Notes: a model not told the origin generated them from the sequence alone. Shown: positions 1 to 7,580, counted from the stretch's first letter. The stretch: 10,367 bases of DNA from an uncultured Erysipelotrichaceae bacterium (GCA_937893115.1 CALBGK010000123.1:1-10367), one strand, 5' to 3'. Made by a program: numbers and translations.

Positions 1-1191
1 TTCCTTTTTGATGCTACCATCTAGTTCAACATCTATCTTTTTCTTCTCTAGATGTTTGCGTACATAGTTGGCAAAGAATGTATAGATACAAGCTGTAGTC
101 GGAGCTGCTAATAAGGCGCCTAAAAAGCCATAGATAGAAGAGAATACAAGGACCGAAGTAAGTATCCATACAGCAGGAAGACCCATATTCTTGCCAATAA
201 ATTTAGGATAGATAAAATTTCCATCTAAGATTTGAACAAACCAATAGAGAAAAAAGAACATGATCGGTAGCCAAATATTAACTGACAGTAAAAGTAGGCA
301 ACCAATAATCGTCGCGACTAATGAACCAAAGACCGGAATGATAGTGAGTGCCCCACATAGGCAAGAGATGAGTATTGCAAATGGCATATTGAAGATAATC
401 ATTCCTGCATAGACTAATAGACCGACAACAACACATTCAACACACTTGCCACCGATGAAGTTAGAAAATATATCATTGGCTACTCCTGATGATTCTAAGA
501 CATCTTCAGCTAAATCATACGGTAAAAGAGCCAAGATGACTTTCTTTAGTTGACGAATAAATACTTCCTTGGAAGCAAGTAAGTAAATACTGATAGTAAA
601 AGCCATGAAAAACATGAAGAGATTGCTTCCCATTGATACGACATAGTCAATAGCTCCCTGTCCTGTGCCCAATATCCAATTGGAAGCTTCTTTGATGATA
701 TTACTATAATTGAGACCTACACTAGCCAATAATGCTTCAAGGTCACTATTGGTAATCTCTTGGATATCGACGTTGAAATATTGCAGAATCGAAGATAAGT
801 TCTCTGATAAATTGTTGAAATAATCGGTGATATTTAAAATGAAATTACCGATAGATGCAAAGAATTCTGGCAAGACGATGATGCCTAAAAAGATGATGAG
901 GGCAGCGACGATAATAATGGCGCCAATGATAGAAATAATGCGGGAAAAACGTCTTATGATATTCTTCTCGCTAGTATATTTCATAATAAAACGTTCAATG
1001 GCCGACATCGGAATATTTAAAGTGAAAGCCAAACCTATAGCCACAAACAGTGGAGAGAAGTACGAAAGAAAACTGACGATAAAACTGATGATAGAATTGA
1101 AGTTGATGGCAATCAAAAATAGTAGTACTGCATAAGTTACTAATATCAATTTTGGTTTTAATTGCCGTAGTTCATCTTTTAATTTTTCCAT
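1..1191 (-). CDS. AI-2E family transporter (PerM/YtvI-like permease), C-terminus cut by window edge
   Basis: The frame is open from the ATG at 1191 to the window edge (397 codons, no stop), so only the last few residues can be missing; the family is usually about 350-400 residues. The protein is a polytopic membrane protein with hydrophobic segments near residues 15-35, 38-57, 84-107, 186-205 and several between 250 and 375. A charged or amphipathic stretch lies between (about 108-180), as is usual in the AI-2E/PerM superfamily (PF01594). Family-like signatures are TIIPVFGSLVATIIG (about 283-297), LDGNFIYPKFIGKNMGLP (about 322-339) and FLGALLAAPTTACIY (about 356-370). Members export or import varied small substrates or act as Na+/H+ antiporters; the name does not prove autoinducer-2 transport, and the substrate here is unknown. 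The start has a Shine-Dalgarno (AAGG, 7 nt spacing) overlapping the stop codon of the upstream YitT gene, so the two are probably co-transcribed and translationally coupled. Confidence 0.9.
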   Translation of the reverse strand, partial: MEKLKDELRQLKPKLILVTYAVLLFLIAINFNSIISFIVSFLSYFSPLFVAIGLAFTLNIPMSAIERFIMKYTSEKNIIRRFSRIISIIGAIIIVAALIIFLGIIVLPEFFASIGNFILNITDYFNNLSENLSSILQYFNVDIQEITNSDLEALLASVGLNYSNIIKEASNWILGTGQGAIDYVVSMGSNLFMFFMAFTISIYLLASKEVFIRQLKKVILALLPYDLAEDVLESSGVANDIFSNFIGGKCVECVVVGLLVYAGMIIFNMPFAILISCLCGALTIIPVFGSLVATIIGCLLLLSVNIWLPIMFFFLYWFVQILDGNFIYPKFIGKNMGLPAVWILTSVLVFSSIYGFLGALLAAPTTACIYTFFANYVRKHLEKKKIDVELDGSIKKE

Positions 1192-1200
1192 AATATATCC

Positions 1201-2064
1201 TTAAACTAAACGTTTCTCAAAACCGCCACTCACTTCAAGCTGCGAAGAGATGATGATAAAGGCATTAGGATCTAATTCTCTAATCTTCTTGCGTAAAGCA
1301 GGAATCTCATACTTAGATACGATGGAGACTAAAACCTCTGTCTCTTGATTGGTATATGCACCAATGCCATGCCAATAAGTTACTCCACGATGTTGATCAT
1401 CCATAATCATCTTCTTGACTTCCTTACACTTAGTAAATATCATTACGCTAACTTCGATATTTTGTAGGTGTGTCTTGTCAACGACAAAGGAGAAGATAAA
1501 CATCTGCAACAAGGAATAGATAGCCGTCTGTAGATTAAACATGAAGGCACAGATGGTATATAAAACAGTATTGAAATATAGTCCTACCTTGCCAACTGAC
1601 ATCTTCGGCATCTTAATCGATAGTAACATCCCGATGATATCTGTTCCACCTGCGCAACCCTTTTGAACTAAAATCATACTACAACCGATACCCGATGTGA
1701 TGGATCCCACAATTATTGAAGCTAAGATATCTTCGATGATAGGTGTCTCTAATATAGGAACGATACTCATCACAAAAGTCTGTACTGCAATAGACCATAA
1801 GGTTTTCTTGACAAATGAAGACTTTAAATACTTCATCGCCACAATGATTAGTGGTACATTGAGACAAAAGTTGATAATACCAGCGATATCAAAATTAAAT
1901 CTGACATTAAAACTATTAGCTAAGACAGTTCTAATTATCTGGGCAAAACCGATAATTCCACTATTGTATAAGCCAAATGGTACGATAAATAAATTGACAG
2001 ATGCAGCGAATAAAGCCGAACCTACCATTACCATAAAATAAGTATAAAAGGTCTCTTTTTTCAC
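1201..2064 (-). CDS. YitT family membrane protein (DUF161 + DUF2179)
   Basis: A 287-residue protein with an N-terminal membrane domain of about five to six hydrophobic segments (residues about 8-200), including the family-like glycine-rich motif KGCAGGTDIIG (135-145). A soluble C-terminal DUF2179 domain (about 204-287) carries VTYWHGIGAYTNQETEVL and ELDPNAFIIISSQLEVSGGF. This is the normal two-domain YitT/YvjA architecture at normal length. The function of the family is not firmly known; transport or ligand sensing is often suggested. The start is GTG at 2064, preceded by no recognisable Shine-Dalgarno. The N-terminus fits family members that begin shortly before the first membrane helix. An ATG overlapping the GTG by two bases runs straight into TGA and is not used. 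It is the first gene of a two-gene unit with the AI-2E-like permease 9 nt downstream, and is divergent from htpG. Confidence 0.9.
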   Translation of the reverse strand: MKKETFYTYFMVMVGSALFAASVNLFIVPFGLYNSGIIGFAQIIRTVLANSFNVRFNFDIAGIINFCLNVPLIIVAMKYLKSSFVKKTLWSIAVQTFVMSIVPILETPIIEDILASIIVGSITSGIGCSMILVQKGCAGGTDIIGMLLSIKMPKMSVGKVGLYFNTVLYTICAFMFNLQTAIYSLLQMFIFSFVVDKTHLQNIEVSVMIFTKCKEVKKMIMDDQHRGVTYWHGIGAYTNQETEVLVSIVSKYEIPALRKKIRELDPNAFIIISSQLEVSGGFEKRLV

Positions 2065-2070
2065 ATGTTA

Positions 2071-2100
2071 ATAGTACCATAAAAACCAGATATAGTTAAA
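2071..2100 (-). promoter_or_regulatory. Candidate promoter of the yitT unit, extended -10, start point at the GTG
   Basis: On the minus strand a TACTAT -10 (2076-2071) is preceded by TGG (extended -10, 2079-2077). A weak -35, TTTAAC, lies at 2100-2095 with an 18 bp spacer. Counting about seven bases from the -10 places the start point at or one or two bases before the GTG codon at 2064, so the message would have essentially no leader. Both hexamers are imperfect, so this is a moderate call from pattern only. Confidence 0.4.
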
Positions 2101-2111
2101 GCTATATATTC

Positions 2112-2140
2112 TTGCATCCATCGATAATAAGTGCTAAGAT
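2112..2140 (+). promoter_or_regulatory. Candidate sigma-A promoter of htpG
   Basis: TTGCAT (2112-2117), a 17 bp spacer and TAAGAT (2135-2140), with TG one base upstream of the -10 (TGC at 2132-2134, extended -10). The expected transcription start is about 2147. That places the CIRCE inverted repeat (2144-2170) across the start point and early leader, the usual position for HrcA repression. The -35 matches the consensus at only three positions. Confidence 0.55.
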
Positions 2141-2143
2141 TAA

Positions 2144-2170
2144 TTAGCAGTCATGGATATTGAGTGCTAA
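2144..2170 (+). promoter_or_regulatory. CIRCE operator (HrcA binding site) in front of htpG
   Basis: TTAGCAGTC (2144-2152), exactly 9 bases, then GAGTGCTAA (2162-2170). The established CIRCE consensus is TTAGCACTC-N9-GAGTGCTAA. The right arm is perfect, the left arm differs at one position (seventh base G instead of C), and the spacer has the canonical length. The element runs from the predicted htpG start point into its Shine-Dalgarno (AAAGGAG at 2169-2175). HrcA bound here should block htpG at normal temperature. No hrcA gene is in the window. Confidence 0.9.
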
Positions 2171-2175
2171 AGGAG
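2169..2175 (+). promoter_or_regulatory. Ribosome binding site that fixes the htpG start
   Basis: AAAGGAG, 8 bases before the ATG at 2184. A TTG at 2160 is in frame but lies upstream of this site and inside the CIRCE spacer, so translation must begin at the ATG. Confidence 0.85.
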
Positions 2176-2183
2176 TGATATAC

Positions 2184-4055
2184 ATGAAAAAGAAATTTAA
2201 AACTGAATCAAAAAGATTATTAGATTTAATGGCCAATTCTATCTATACAAACACGGATATCTTTTTAAGAGAACTAATCTCTAATGCTTCAGATGCTCTA
2301 GATAAGAAACACTACTTATCTTTAACTGACAGTAGTATTGACGCTAGTGATTTAAGCATTGAAGTTAGTGTCGATAAGGACAATAGAACTATTACTATTA
2401 GTGATAATGGTATTGGTATGGATAAGGATGATCTTGAAAATAATTTAGGAACTATCGCTAACAGTGGTTCCTTGAACTTTAAGGAACAATTAGAAAAGCC
2501 TGAAGAAGTCGATATCATCGGCCAATTTGGCGTAGGTTTCTACAGCGCCTTCATGGTCGCTAAAAAGATTGAAGTCTTATCACTTAAGACAAATACTGAT
2601 AAAGCTTATTTATGGATAGCCGAAAACGAAGAAGGCTATGAGATAAAAGATGCTACTAAACAGACATCTGGTACTAGTATTACTCTATGGATAAAGGATA
2701 ATACGGAAGAGAAAAACTTTGATAAATATCTAGATGACGATGAAATTCAAATGTTGATCAAAAAGTATTCTGATTACATTCGCTATCCTATCAAGATGGA
2801 AGTAGAAATAATCAGAAATGAGGATGACAAGACAGAAAAAAGAAAAGAAATAAAAGTCATAAATTCAATGACTCCTATCTGGAAAAAGAGCAAAAATGAG
2901 ATTAAAGAAGATGACTATAATGACTTCTACTTCTCTCGCTACTACGACTATAATAAGCCTTTAAAGACTATACACTATAAGGTTGAAGGTATAACATCAT
3001 ATACTGCCCTATTATATATTCCTAGCAAGGCTCCATATAATTACTATACCAATGATTATAAAGTAGGATTATCTCTCTATTCAAAAGGAGTATTCATCAA
3101 AGATGAAGCTAGTGAATTAATCAGCGATTGTTTCCGCTTTGTGCGCGGTCTAGTCGATTCTGATGATTTAAACTTAAATATCTCTCGTGAAATACTACAA
3201 CAGGACCACCAGATGCAAAATCTCAAGAAGTCTATCGATAAAAAGGTTAAATCAACTTTAGAGAAGATGTTGGAAGATAATAGAGAAGACTACGAAAATT
3301 TCTTCAATGAGTTCGGTCTGCAATTAAAATATGGTGCCTATGATAAATTCGGTCAAAATAAAGACCTCTTAATCGACCTCTTATTATTCAAATCATCTCA
3401 TGAAGATAAATATGTCTCATTTAAAGAATACTTATCAAGAATGAAAGATGATCAAAATGATATCTATTATGTCTGTGGTGACAGCGTCGAAAAGATCAAA
3501 GACCTTCCGCAATTAGAAAAGATACTTGATAAGAGCTATGAAGTACTATATCTAACTGATAATGTCGATGAATTTTTAATCAATATTCTTCATGACTACA
3601 ATGGTAAGGCCTTTAAATCCATCAACAATAGCGATATTGATTTGGATAGCGAAGAAGAAAAAGAAGCTTCAGAAAAGAAAACTAGCGAAAATAAAGATCT
3701 GCTAGATGAATTACAATCATTATTAAAGGATGAAGTTAAGGAAGTTAAAATTTCAACTCGTCTGAAATCTCATCCTGTATGTCTAAGCAACGACCAAGGT
3801 CTATCCTTAGATATGGAAAAGGTCTTAAAGGAAATGAATCAAGGTGACAATATCAGAGCTGAGCGCATTCTTGAACTAAATCCTAATCATCCGCTCTTTG
3901 AAGCTTTGAAGAAAGCTCATGATGAGGGCAAGAACTTAGAAGACTATGCCAAGGTATTATATGATCAAGCATTATTAATCGCTGGTTTAGATATCGAAGA
4001 CCCTGCTGACTATTCTTTAAGAATGTCAAAAATAATGGTCGATTCACTCAAGTAA
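2184..4055 (+). CDS. htpG: Molecular chaperone HtpG (bacterial Hsp90)
   Basis: A 623-residue ATP-dependent cytosolic chaperone of normal length. The N-terminal GHKL ATPase domain shows FLRELISNASDALDK (27-41, with catalytic Glu30 and Mg/ATP-binding Asn34), DNGIGM (74-79), the lid region with LGTIANSG (88-95) and GQFGVGFYSAF (113-123). The middle domain (about 215-490) contains the expected NISREILQQ motif with its Arg. A charged stretch rich in Glu/Lys (about 492-512) precedes the C-terminal dimerisation domain, which contains HPVCLS and NPNHPLFEAL. I chose the ATG at 2184 because of its strong Shine-Dalgarno; an upstream in-frame TTG would add eight residues and overlap the operator. A CIRCE element sits directly upstream, so heat-shock control through HrcA is inferred. 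The gene is monocistronic, divergent from yitT and convergent with hemW, whose stop codon abuts its own. Confidence 0.98.
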   Translation: MKKKFKTESKRLLDLMANSIYTNTDIFLRELISNASDALDKKHYLSLTDSSIDASDLSIEVSVDKDNRTITISDNGIGMDKDDLENNLGTIANSGSLNFKEQLEKPEEVDIIGQFGVGFYSAFMVAKKIEVLSLKTNTDKAYLWIAENEEGYEIKDATKQTSGTSITLWIKDNTEEKNFDKYLDDDEIQMLIKKYSDYIRYPIKMEVEIIRNEDDKTEKRKEIKVINSMTPIWKKSKNEIKEDDYNDFYFSRYYDYNKPLKTIHYKVEGITSYTALLYIPSKAPYNYYTNDYKVGLSLYSKGVFIKDEASELISDCFRFVRGLVDSDDLNLNISREILQQDHQMQNLKKSIDKKVKSTLEKMLEDNREDYENFFNEFGLQLKYGAYDKFGQNKDLLIDLLLFKSSHEDKYVSFKEYLSRMKDDQNDIYYVCGDSVEKIKDLPQLEKILDKSYEVLYLTDNVDEFLINILHDYNGKAFKSINNSDIDLDSEEEKEASEKKTSENKDLLDELQSLLKDEVKEVKISTRLKSHPVCLSNDQGLSLDMEKVLKEMNQGDNIRAERILELNPNHPLFEALKKAHDEGKNLEDYAKVLYDQALLIAGLDIEDPADYSLRMSKIMVDSLK

Positions 4056-4071
4056 TTAGAGAAAATCGACC
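4028..4071 (-). terminator. Intrinsic terminator of the fmt-hemW operon, inside the 3' end of htpG
   Basis: TGGTCGATT (4036-4044) and AATCGACCA (4064-4072) pair perfectly over 9 bp. A short inner CTC/GAG pairing flanks a 9-base loop that contains both abutting stop codons. Read on the minus strand the stem is followed by TTATTTTT (4035-4028), a good U-tract. On the plus strand it is followed by an A-rich run, so termination should mainly affect hemW transcripts. The U-tract lies within the last codons of htpG. Confidence 0.65.
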
Positions 4072-5132
4072 AAAATACTATTTAATAGTGCAAGATTTTT
4101 AACCCTTAAAAAGTTGTTGTCGATCACAAAATCATCGGCATGACTTTCTAAGGGTTTTTTATATACATCAAAGAAACTGATGCTATAACGACTTTCGAAT
4201 CGTTTTAAATCCAAACCTCTTTTTAAGCGCAAAGACATCATGATCTCTTCAAACATCATATCTTCTTTACTTAAAACTATCCTCTCCTTAAGATACTTTC
4301 CTTCAAAATAATCTTTAAAATTCCTCGTATTGTCATAGCGATAATTATCTATCTTACCACTGGCGCCAAGAGATAGACCATAGAAGTCCTTATAGGTCCA
4401 ATAGGCTAGATTGTGTCTAGAATATGCATTATCTTTAGCGAAATTAGATATCTCATATTGTTCATAGCCCTTTTCTTCAAGAAATTTTATAGCCATTTCA
4501 TACATATCAGCTTCTATATCATCATCTAGGGCTTCATATTTCAATTTACTAAAGACAGTATTATCTTCAACAGTCAAGCTATATAAGGATAGATGTTTGA
4601 TTGGCAAAGCACTCACTGCCACTAAACCATCCTTAAATTCATCAATAGTTTGGCTTGGTAAAGAATACATCAAATCACAAGATATATTTTCGATACCTTC
4701 CTTAATAAATAAATCGATTATTCTTTGAACATCTTGAAAATTATGTTTTCTATTCATCAGCTTTAAAAGTCTATCCTGAATAGCTTCTACGCCGATAGAT
4801 ATGCGATTAACCCCATATTTTTTTAATATTTTTATCTTATCGATATCGATACTTTCTGGATTAACTTCAACAGTATATTCAATCACTTCTTTTTGATATT
4901 GTTTTAGAAGATTTAATAGTTTATCTAGTTGACCACACGACAAAGAAGATGGCGTACCACCTCCTATATATATTGTCTTAAGATTATTATTGATATTATA
5001 TAAATCTATTTCTTTAGCTAACTCAACTAACCATTTATTGACTATTTCTTCATCATAGAGACGATGACAGAAATCACAGTAATGGCATATGCTTTGACAA
5101 AAAGGCACATGAAGATATAGATGCTCAATCAT
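4056..5132 (-). CDS. hemW: Radical SAM protein HemW (heme chaperone; coproporphyrinogen oxidase-like)
   Basis: A 358-residue radical SAM protein. The [4Fe-4S]/SAM motif is CxxxCxxC at C12, C16 and C19 (in HVPFCQSICHYCDF). The aromatic-Cys-Asp-Phe form and absence of a Cys two places after the third Cys favour HemW over true HemN. Further family motifs are YIGGGTPSSL (55-64), EVNPES (89-94), GVNRISIGVEAIQD (107-120), DLMYSLPSQT (153-162) and a C-terminal HemN_C region with LRLKRGLDLKRF. HemW proteins bind heme and are thought to hand it to respiratory enzymes, often misannotated as oxygen-independent HemN. Odd points: an extra Cys at 22, and VEAIQD where relatives usually read VQSF. The ATG overlaps the end of the upstream DUF308 gene by 8 nt and has only a weak Shine-Dalgarno, suggesting coupling. 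It is the last gene of the operon; the lepA-hemW linkage is widespread in Bacillota. Confidence 0.93.
   Translation of the reverse strand: MIEHLYLHVPFCQSICHYCDFCHRLYDEEIVNKWLVELAKEIDLYNINNNLKTIYIGGGTPSSLSCGQLDKLLNLLKQYQKEVIEYTVEVNPESIDIDKIKILKKYGVNRISIGVEAIQDRLLKLMNRKHNFQDVQRIIDLFIKEGIENISCDLMYSLPSQTIDEFKDGLVAVSALPIKHLSLYSLTVEDNTVFSKLKYEALDDDIEADMYEMAIKFLEEKGYEQYEISNFAKDNAYSRHNLAYWTYKDFYGLSLGASGKIDNYRYDNTRNFKDYFEGKYLKERIVLSKEDMMFEEIMMSLRLKRGLDLKRFESRYSISFFDVYKKPLESHADDFVIDNNFLRVKNLALLNSILVDFL
4101..4160 (+). terminator. Intrinsic terminator of htpG, located inside hemW
   Basis: AACCCTTA (4101-4108) pairs with TAAGGGTT (4149-4156). After one A/C mismatch the stem continues with AAAGT/ACTTT (4110-4114 with 4143-4147), two G-U pairs, a bulge and a further stem (4118-4124 with 4134-4140) closing a 9-base loop. 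Six Ts (4155-4160) follow on the plus strand; on the minus strand the stem is followed by A-rich sequence. This is therefore a directional terminator for plus-strand transcripts, 45 bases past the htpG stop and within hemW codons about 325-344. Confidence 0.7.
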
Positions 5133-5724
5133 GGTCTTTTTCTTTATACTCAGCCTCGATGATATTCTTATTCATCTGATTGTAAATCTTTTTAATCTTG
5201 CGTGATAGATAGACAGTAGAAATAATATCCGAAATACCACTAAAGATTAAGCTGATGCCGATAATCATAAATAACATTACAGCAGTAGTAAAAGGATTTA
5301 AGATAACTACTACACCAGCGATGATATTGATGACAGCTAAAATGATATAGATAATACTATTTTTATATCCTAGTCTAGAAGCATCGATGGCATCTTGTAA
5401 TTTCACAAAACCCGAAATAAGAATGGCTATGCCTAAGATAAAGGGAATAAGTGAGGCAAAGATATCTTTGCGAAGGAAGATTAAGGCACCTATCGCAATA
5501 CCGATTAAGCCAAATAAGAAGTCATTGCGATAGAAAGAATCTCTTGCGTCATAAGTAAAATATCTAATCAAAGATAGGATGCCGACAATAATAGTACCAA
5601 TACCTATGACATTGAGAATTACTTCTAGCGAGGTTTCTGGCATAAAGAATAAAATAATGCCAAGACCAATATAAATTAGACTCGATACAATACTATTCCA
5701 TTTAAGTTCTTTAAAAAATTTCAT
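5125..5724 (-). CDS. DUF308 / HdeD-like six-helix membrane protein
   Basis: A 199-residue protein with about six hydrophobic segments arranged as repeated helix pairs, including SLIYIGLGIILFFM, VIGIGTIIVGILSLI, LFGLIGIAIGALIFL, SLIPFILGIAILISGFV, IIYIILAVINIIAGVVVIL and AVMLFMIIGISLIFSG. It ends in a charged cytosolic tail. The pattern and length match the DUF308/HdeD family; enterobacterial HdeD is linked to acid resistance, but no function can be assigned here. I chose the ATG at 5724 because the Shine-Dalgarno AAGGAG (5739-5734) is 9 nt away; an in-frame GTG six bases upstream is only 3 nt from it. It lies between lepA (50-nt gap) and hemW (8-nt overlap) and is probably read from the operon, perhaps with help from its own weak promoter. 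Confidence 0.8.
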   Translation of the reverse strand: MKFFKELKWNSIVSSLIYIGLGIILFFMPETSLEVILNVIGIGTIIVGILSLIRYFTYDARDSFYRNDFLFGLIGIAIGALIFLRKDIFASLIPFILGIAILISGFVKLQDAIDASRLGYKNSIIYIILAVINIIAGVVVILNPFTTAVMLFMIIGISLIFSGISDIISTVYLSRKIKKIYNQMNKNIIEAEYKEKDHD

Positions 5725-5733
5725 CTGCACACG

Positions 5734-5739
5734 CTCCTT
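5734..5739 (-). promoter_or_regulatory. Ribosome binding site fixing the DUF308 gene start
   Basis: AAGGAG on the minus strand, 9 bases before the ATG at 5724. Its 3-base distance to the in-frame GTG at 5730 is too short for efficient initiation, which decides for the ATG. Confidence 0.75.
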
Positions 5740-5748
5740 ATATCTATA

Positions 5749-5754
5749 ATTATA
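5749..5754 (-). promoter_or_regulatory. Possible internal promoter -10 before the DUF308 gene
   Basis: A perfect TATAAT lies in the 50-nt gap after lepA. No good -35 is present at 16-18 bp spacing, and the leader would be only about 18 nt, starting about three bases before the Shine-Dalgarno. In an AT-rich gap this could be chance. Confidence 0.3.
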
Positions 5755-5774
5755 CTCTTTAAATAGTGATAATA

Positions 5775-7580
5775 CTACTTATCTGAATCCATAGATAATA
5801 CAGCCATAAATGCCTCTTGCGGTATCTCGACACTACCTACAGCCTTCATACGCTTTTTACCCTCTTTTTGTTTCTCCAAGAGTTTCTTCTTACGGCTGAT
5901 GTCACCACCATAACACTTAGCCAAGACATTCTTTCGCAAAGATTTGATATTTGTTCTAGCAATAATTTTATTATTGATGGCAGCTTGAATAGGTATTTCG
6001 AATTGTTGCTTAGGTATGAGTTCTTTTAATTTACTAGTGATGGCTTGCCCACGATTATAAGCAAAGTCACGATGAACGATAATACTTAGGGCATCGACTA
6101 TTTCTCCATTGATGAGAATGTCCATCTTGACAAGATTACTGCGACGATAGCCTATCATCTCATAGTCCAAAGATGCATAGCCCTTAGAGACACTTTTTAA
6201 TTTATCAAAGTATTCAAAGATAACTTCAGATAAAGGCATTTCATAAATCAATTGATTACGGTTATCATCGATATATACCATATCAGAATAGATGCCTCTT
6301 TTATTCTGCGACAATTCCATGACAGCGCCAATATATTCATTCGGAACCATGATACTTGCTTTGACATATGGTTCTTCAAGATAATCCAAGACAGTTGGTT
6401 CCGGTAGCATGCTAGGATTATCTATCTCAATGACACTGCCGTCAGTCAAATGGGCGCGGTAGACAACACTTGGCGCAGTTGCGATGAGTGACAAATCATA
6501 TTCACGCTCTAGTCTCTCTTGAACGACTTCCATATGCAACAAGCCCAAAAAACCAAGGCGGAAACCAAAACCTAAGGCCTTAGAAGATTCAGCTTCAAAG
6601 ACTAATGATGAATCGTTTAGTTGCAATTTCTCTAAGGCGTCACGCAAGTCATTATACTTGGCATTGTCTGTAGGATATAAACCACAATAGACCATAGGAT
6701 TCATCTTGCGATAACCCGGAAGTGCCTCATTAGCTCTATTATCGCTATGGGTGATAGTATCACCGATATGAATATCTCTAATTGATTTAATTGACGCGCA
6801 GAGATAACCTACTTCACCAGCTTGTAAGCTATCTTTTTTTATCTCTTTTGGTGTCTTAACTCCCAACTCAACTACTTCATATTCTTTATCAGCAGCCATA
6901 AAAGATATCTTATCACCAGTTTTGATGATGCCATCTTTAACACAGACAAAGACTACTACGCCACGATAGGCATCATAGTAAGAGTCAAAGACTAAGGCCT
7001 TTAAAGGTGCATTAATGTCACCCTTAGGTGAAGGAAGTCTATGTACTATACCTTCTAAAACTTCTTCAACGTTTAAACCACTTTTAGCCGAAATCATCGG
7101 TATGTCTGTGCAATCTAAGCCAATGACATCTTCTATTTCTTTTTTAACTCTTTCTGGGTCGGCACTTGGTAAATCTATCTTATTGATAACAGGCAAAATC
7201 TCTAAGTCATTATCTAGGGCCAAGTAGACATTGGCCAATGTTTGCGCTTCGATGCCTTGAGCAGCATCAACTACTAAAATTGCGCCATCACATGCAGCAA
7301 GTGACCTAGATACTTCATATGAAAAATCCACATGACCTGGTGTATCAATCAAATGAAAAATATAGTCATCACCATCTTTGGCATGATATTTTAATTGCAC
7401 GACATTCAATTTGATGGTAATTCCTCTTTCTCTTTCCAAATCCAAAGAATCTAGAATCTGTGATTCCATTTCTCTTTTGGAAACAGTCTCTGTGAGCTCT
7501 AATATGCGATCTGCCAAGGTCGACTTGCCATGGTCGATATGCGCAATAATAGAAAAGTTACGAATTTTACTCTGATCCAT
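5775..7580 (-). CDS. lepA: Elongation factor 4 (LepA), ribosomal back-translocase GTPase
   Basis: A 601-residue translational GTPase, full length for the family, that acts on stalled or pre-translocation ribosomes and is linked to ribosome biogenesis and stress. The G domain shows AHIDHGKST (G1, 13-21), RERGITIK (G2, about 50-57), DTPGHVDF (G3, 79-86, with the catalytic-type His83), NKID (G4, 133-136) and SAK (G5, 164-166). Domain II follows, then EF-G-like domains III and V, and the LepA-specific C-terminal domain with [17 protein letters not shown] near the end. It lacks EF-G domain IV, as expected. The ATG at 7580 has a GGAGAGG Shine-Dalgarno about 7 nt upstream and lies 14 nt inside the end of the preceding ECF S-component gene, so translation is probably coupled. 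The adjacent S component is not a usual lepA partner; hemW downstream is. Confidence 0.98.
   Translation of the reverse strand: MDQSKIRNFSIIAHIDHGKSTLADRILELTETVSKREMESQILDSLDLERERGITIKLNVVQLKYHAKDGDDYIFHLIDTPGHVDFSYEVSRSLAACDGAILVVDAAQGIEAQTLANVYLALDNDLEILPVINKIDLPSADPERVKKEIEDVIGLDCTDIPMISAKSGLNVEEVLEGIVHRLPSPKGDINAPLKALVFDSYYDAYRGVVVFVCVKDGIIKTGDKISFMAADKEYEVVELGVKTPKEIKKDSLQAGEVGYLCASIKSIRDIHIGDTITHSDNRANEALPGYRKMNPMVYCGLYPTDNAKYNDLRDALEKLQLNDSSLVFEAESSKALGFGFRLGFLGLLHMEVVQERLEREYDLSLIATAPSVVYRAHLTDGSVIEIDNPSMLPEPTVLDYLEEPYVKASIMVPNEYIGAVMELSQNKRGIYSDMVYIDDNRNQLIYEMPLSEVIFEYFDKLKSVSKGYASLDYEMIGYRRSNLVKMDILINGEIVDALSIIVHRDFAYNRGQAITSKLKELIPKQQFEIPIQAAINNKIIARTNIKSLRKNVLAKCYGGDISRKKKLLEKQKEGKKRMKAVGSVEIPQEAFMAVLSMDSDK

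Noticed and set aside
827..1135. Plus-strand open frame of 102 codons
   Set aside because: It lies wholly opposite the well-supported AI-2E permease gene, has no Shine-Dalgarno, and its Met/Ile/Lys-rich composition is what a complement of a membrane-protein gene gives.
1679..2041. Open frames on both strands within yitT
   Set aside because: Both are shadows of the YitT coding sequence, which has clear family motifs in its own frame.
2090..2107. Inverted repeat ATATAG / CTATAT in the yitT-htpG intergenic region
   Set aside because: The stem is short and pure AT in an AT-rich spacer, has no U-tract, and overlaps the weak yitT -35; no operator family is recognised.
2160..2183. TTG start eight codons upstream for htpG
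   Set aside because: It lies inside the CIRCE spacer with no Shine-Dalgarno; the ATG at 2184 has a strong one and matches family N-termini.
2312..2518. Minus-strand open frame inside htpG
   Set aside because: It is opposite the conserved HtpG ATPase domain; no initiation signals and no recognisable product.
5817..7227. Plus-strand open frames at 5817-6029 and 7015-7227
   Set aside because: Both are antisense to conserved parts of lepA and show no domain, Shine-Dalgarno or promoter.
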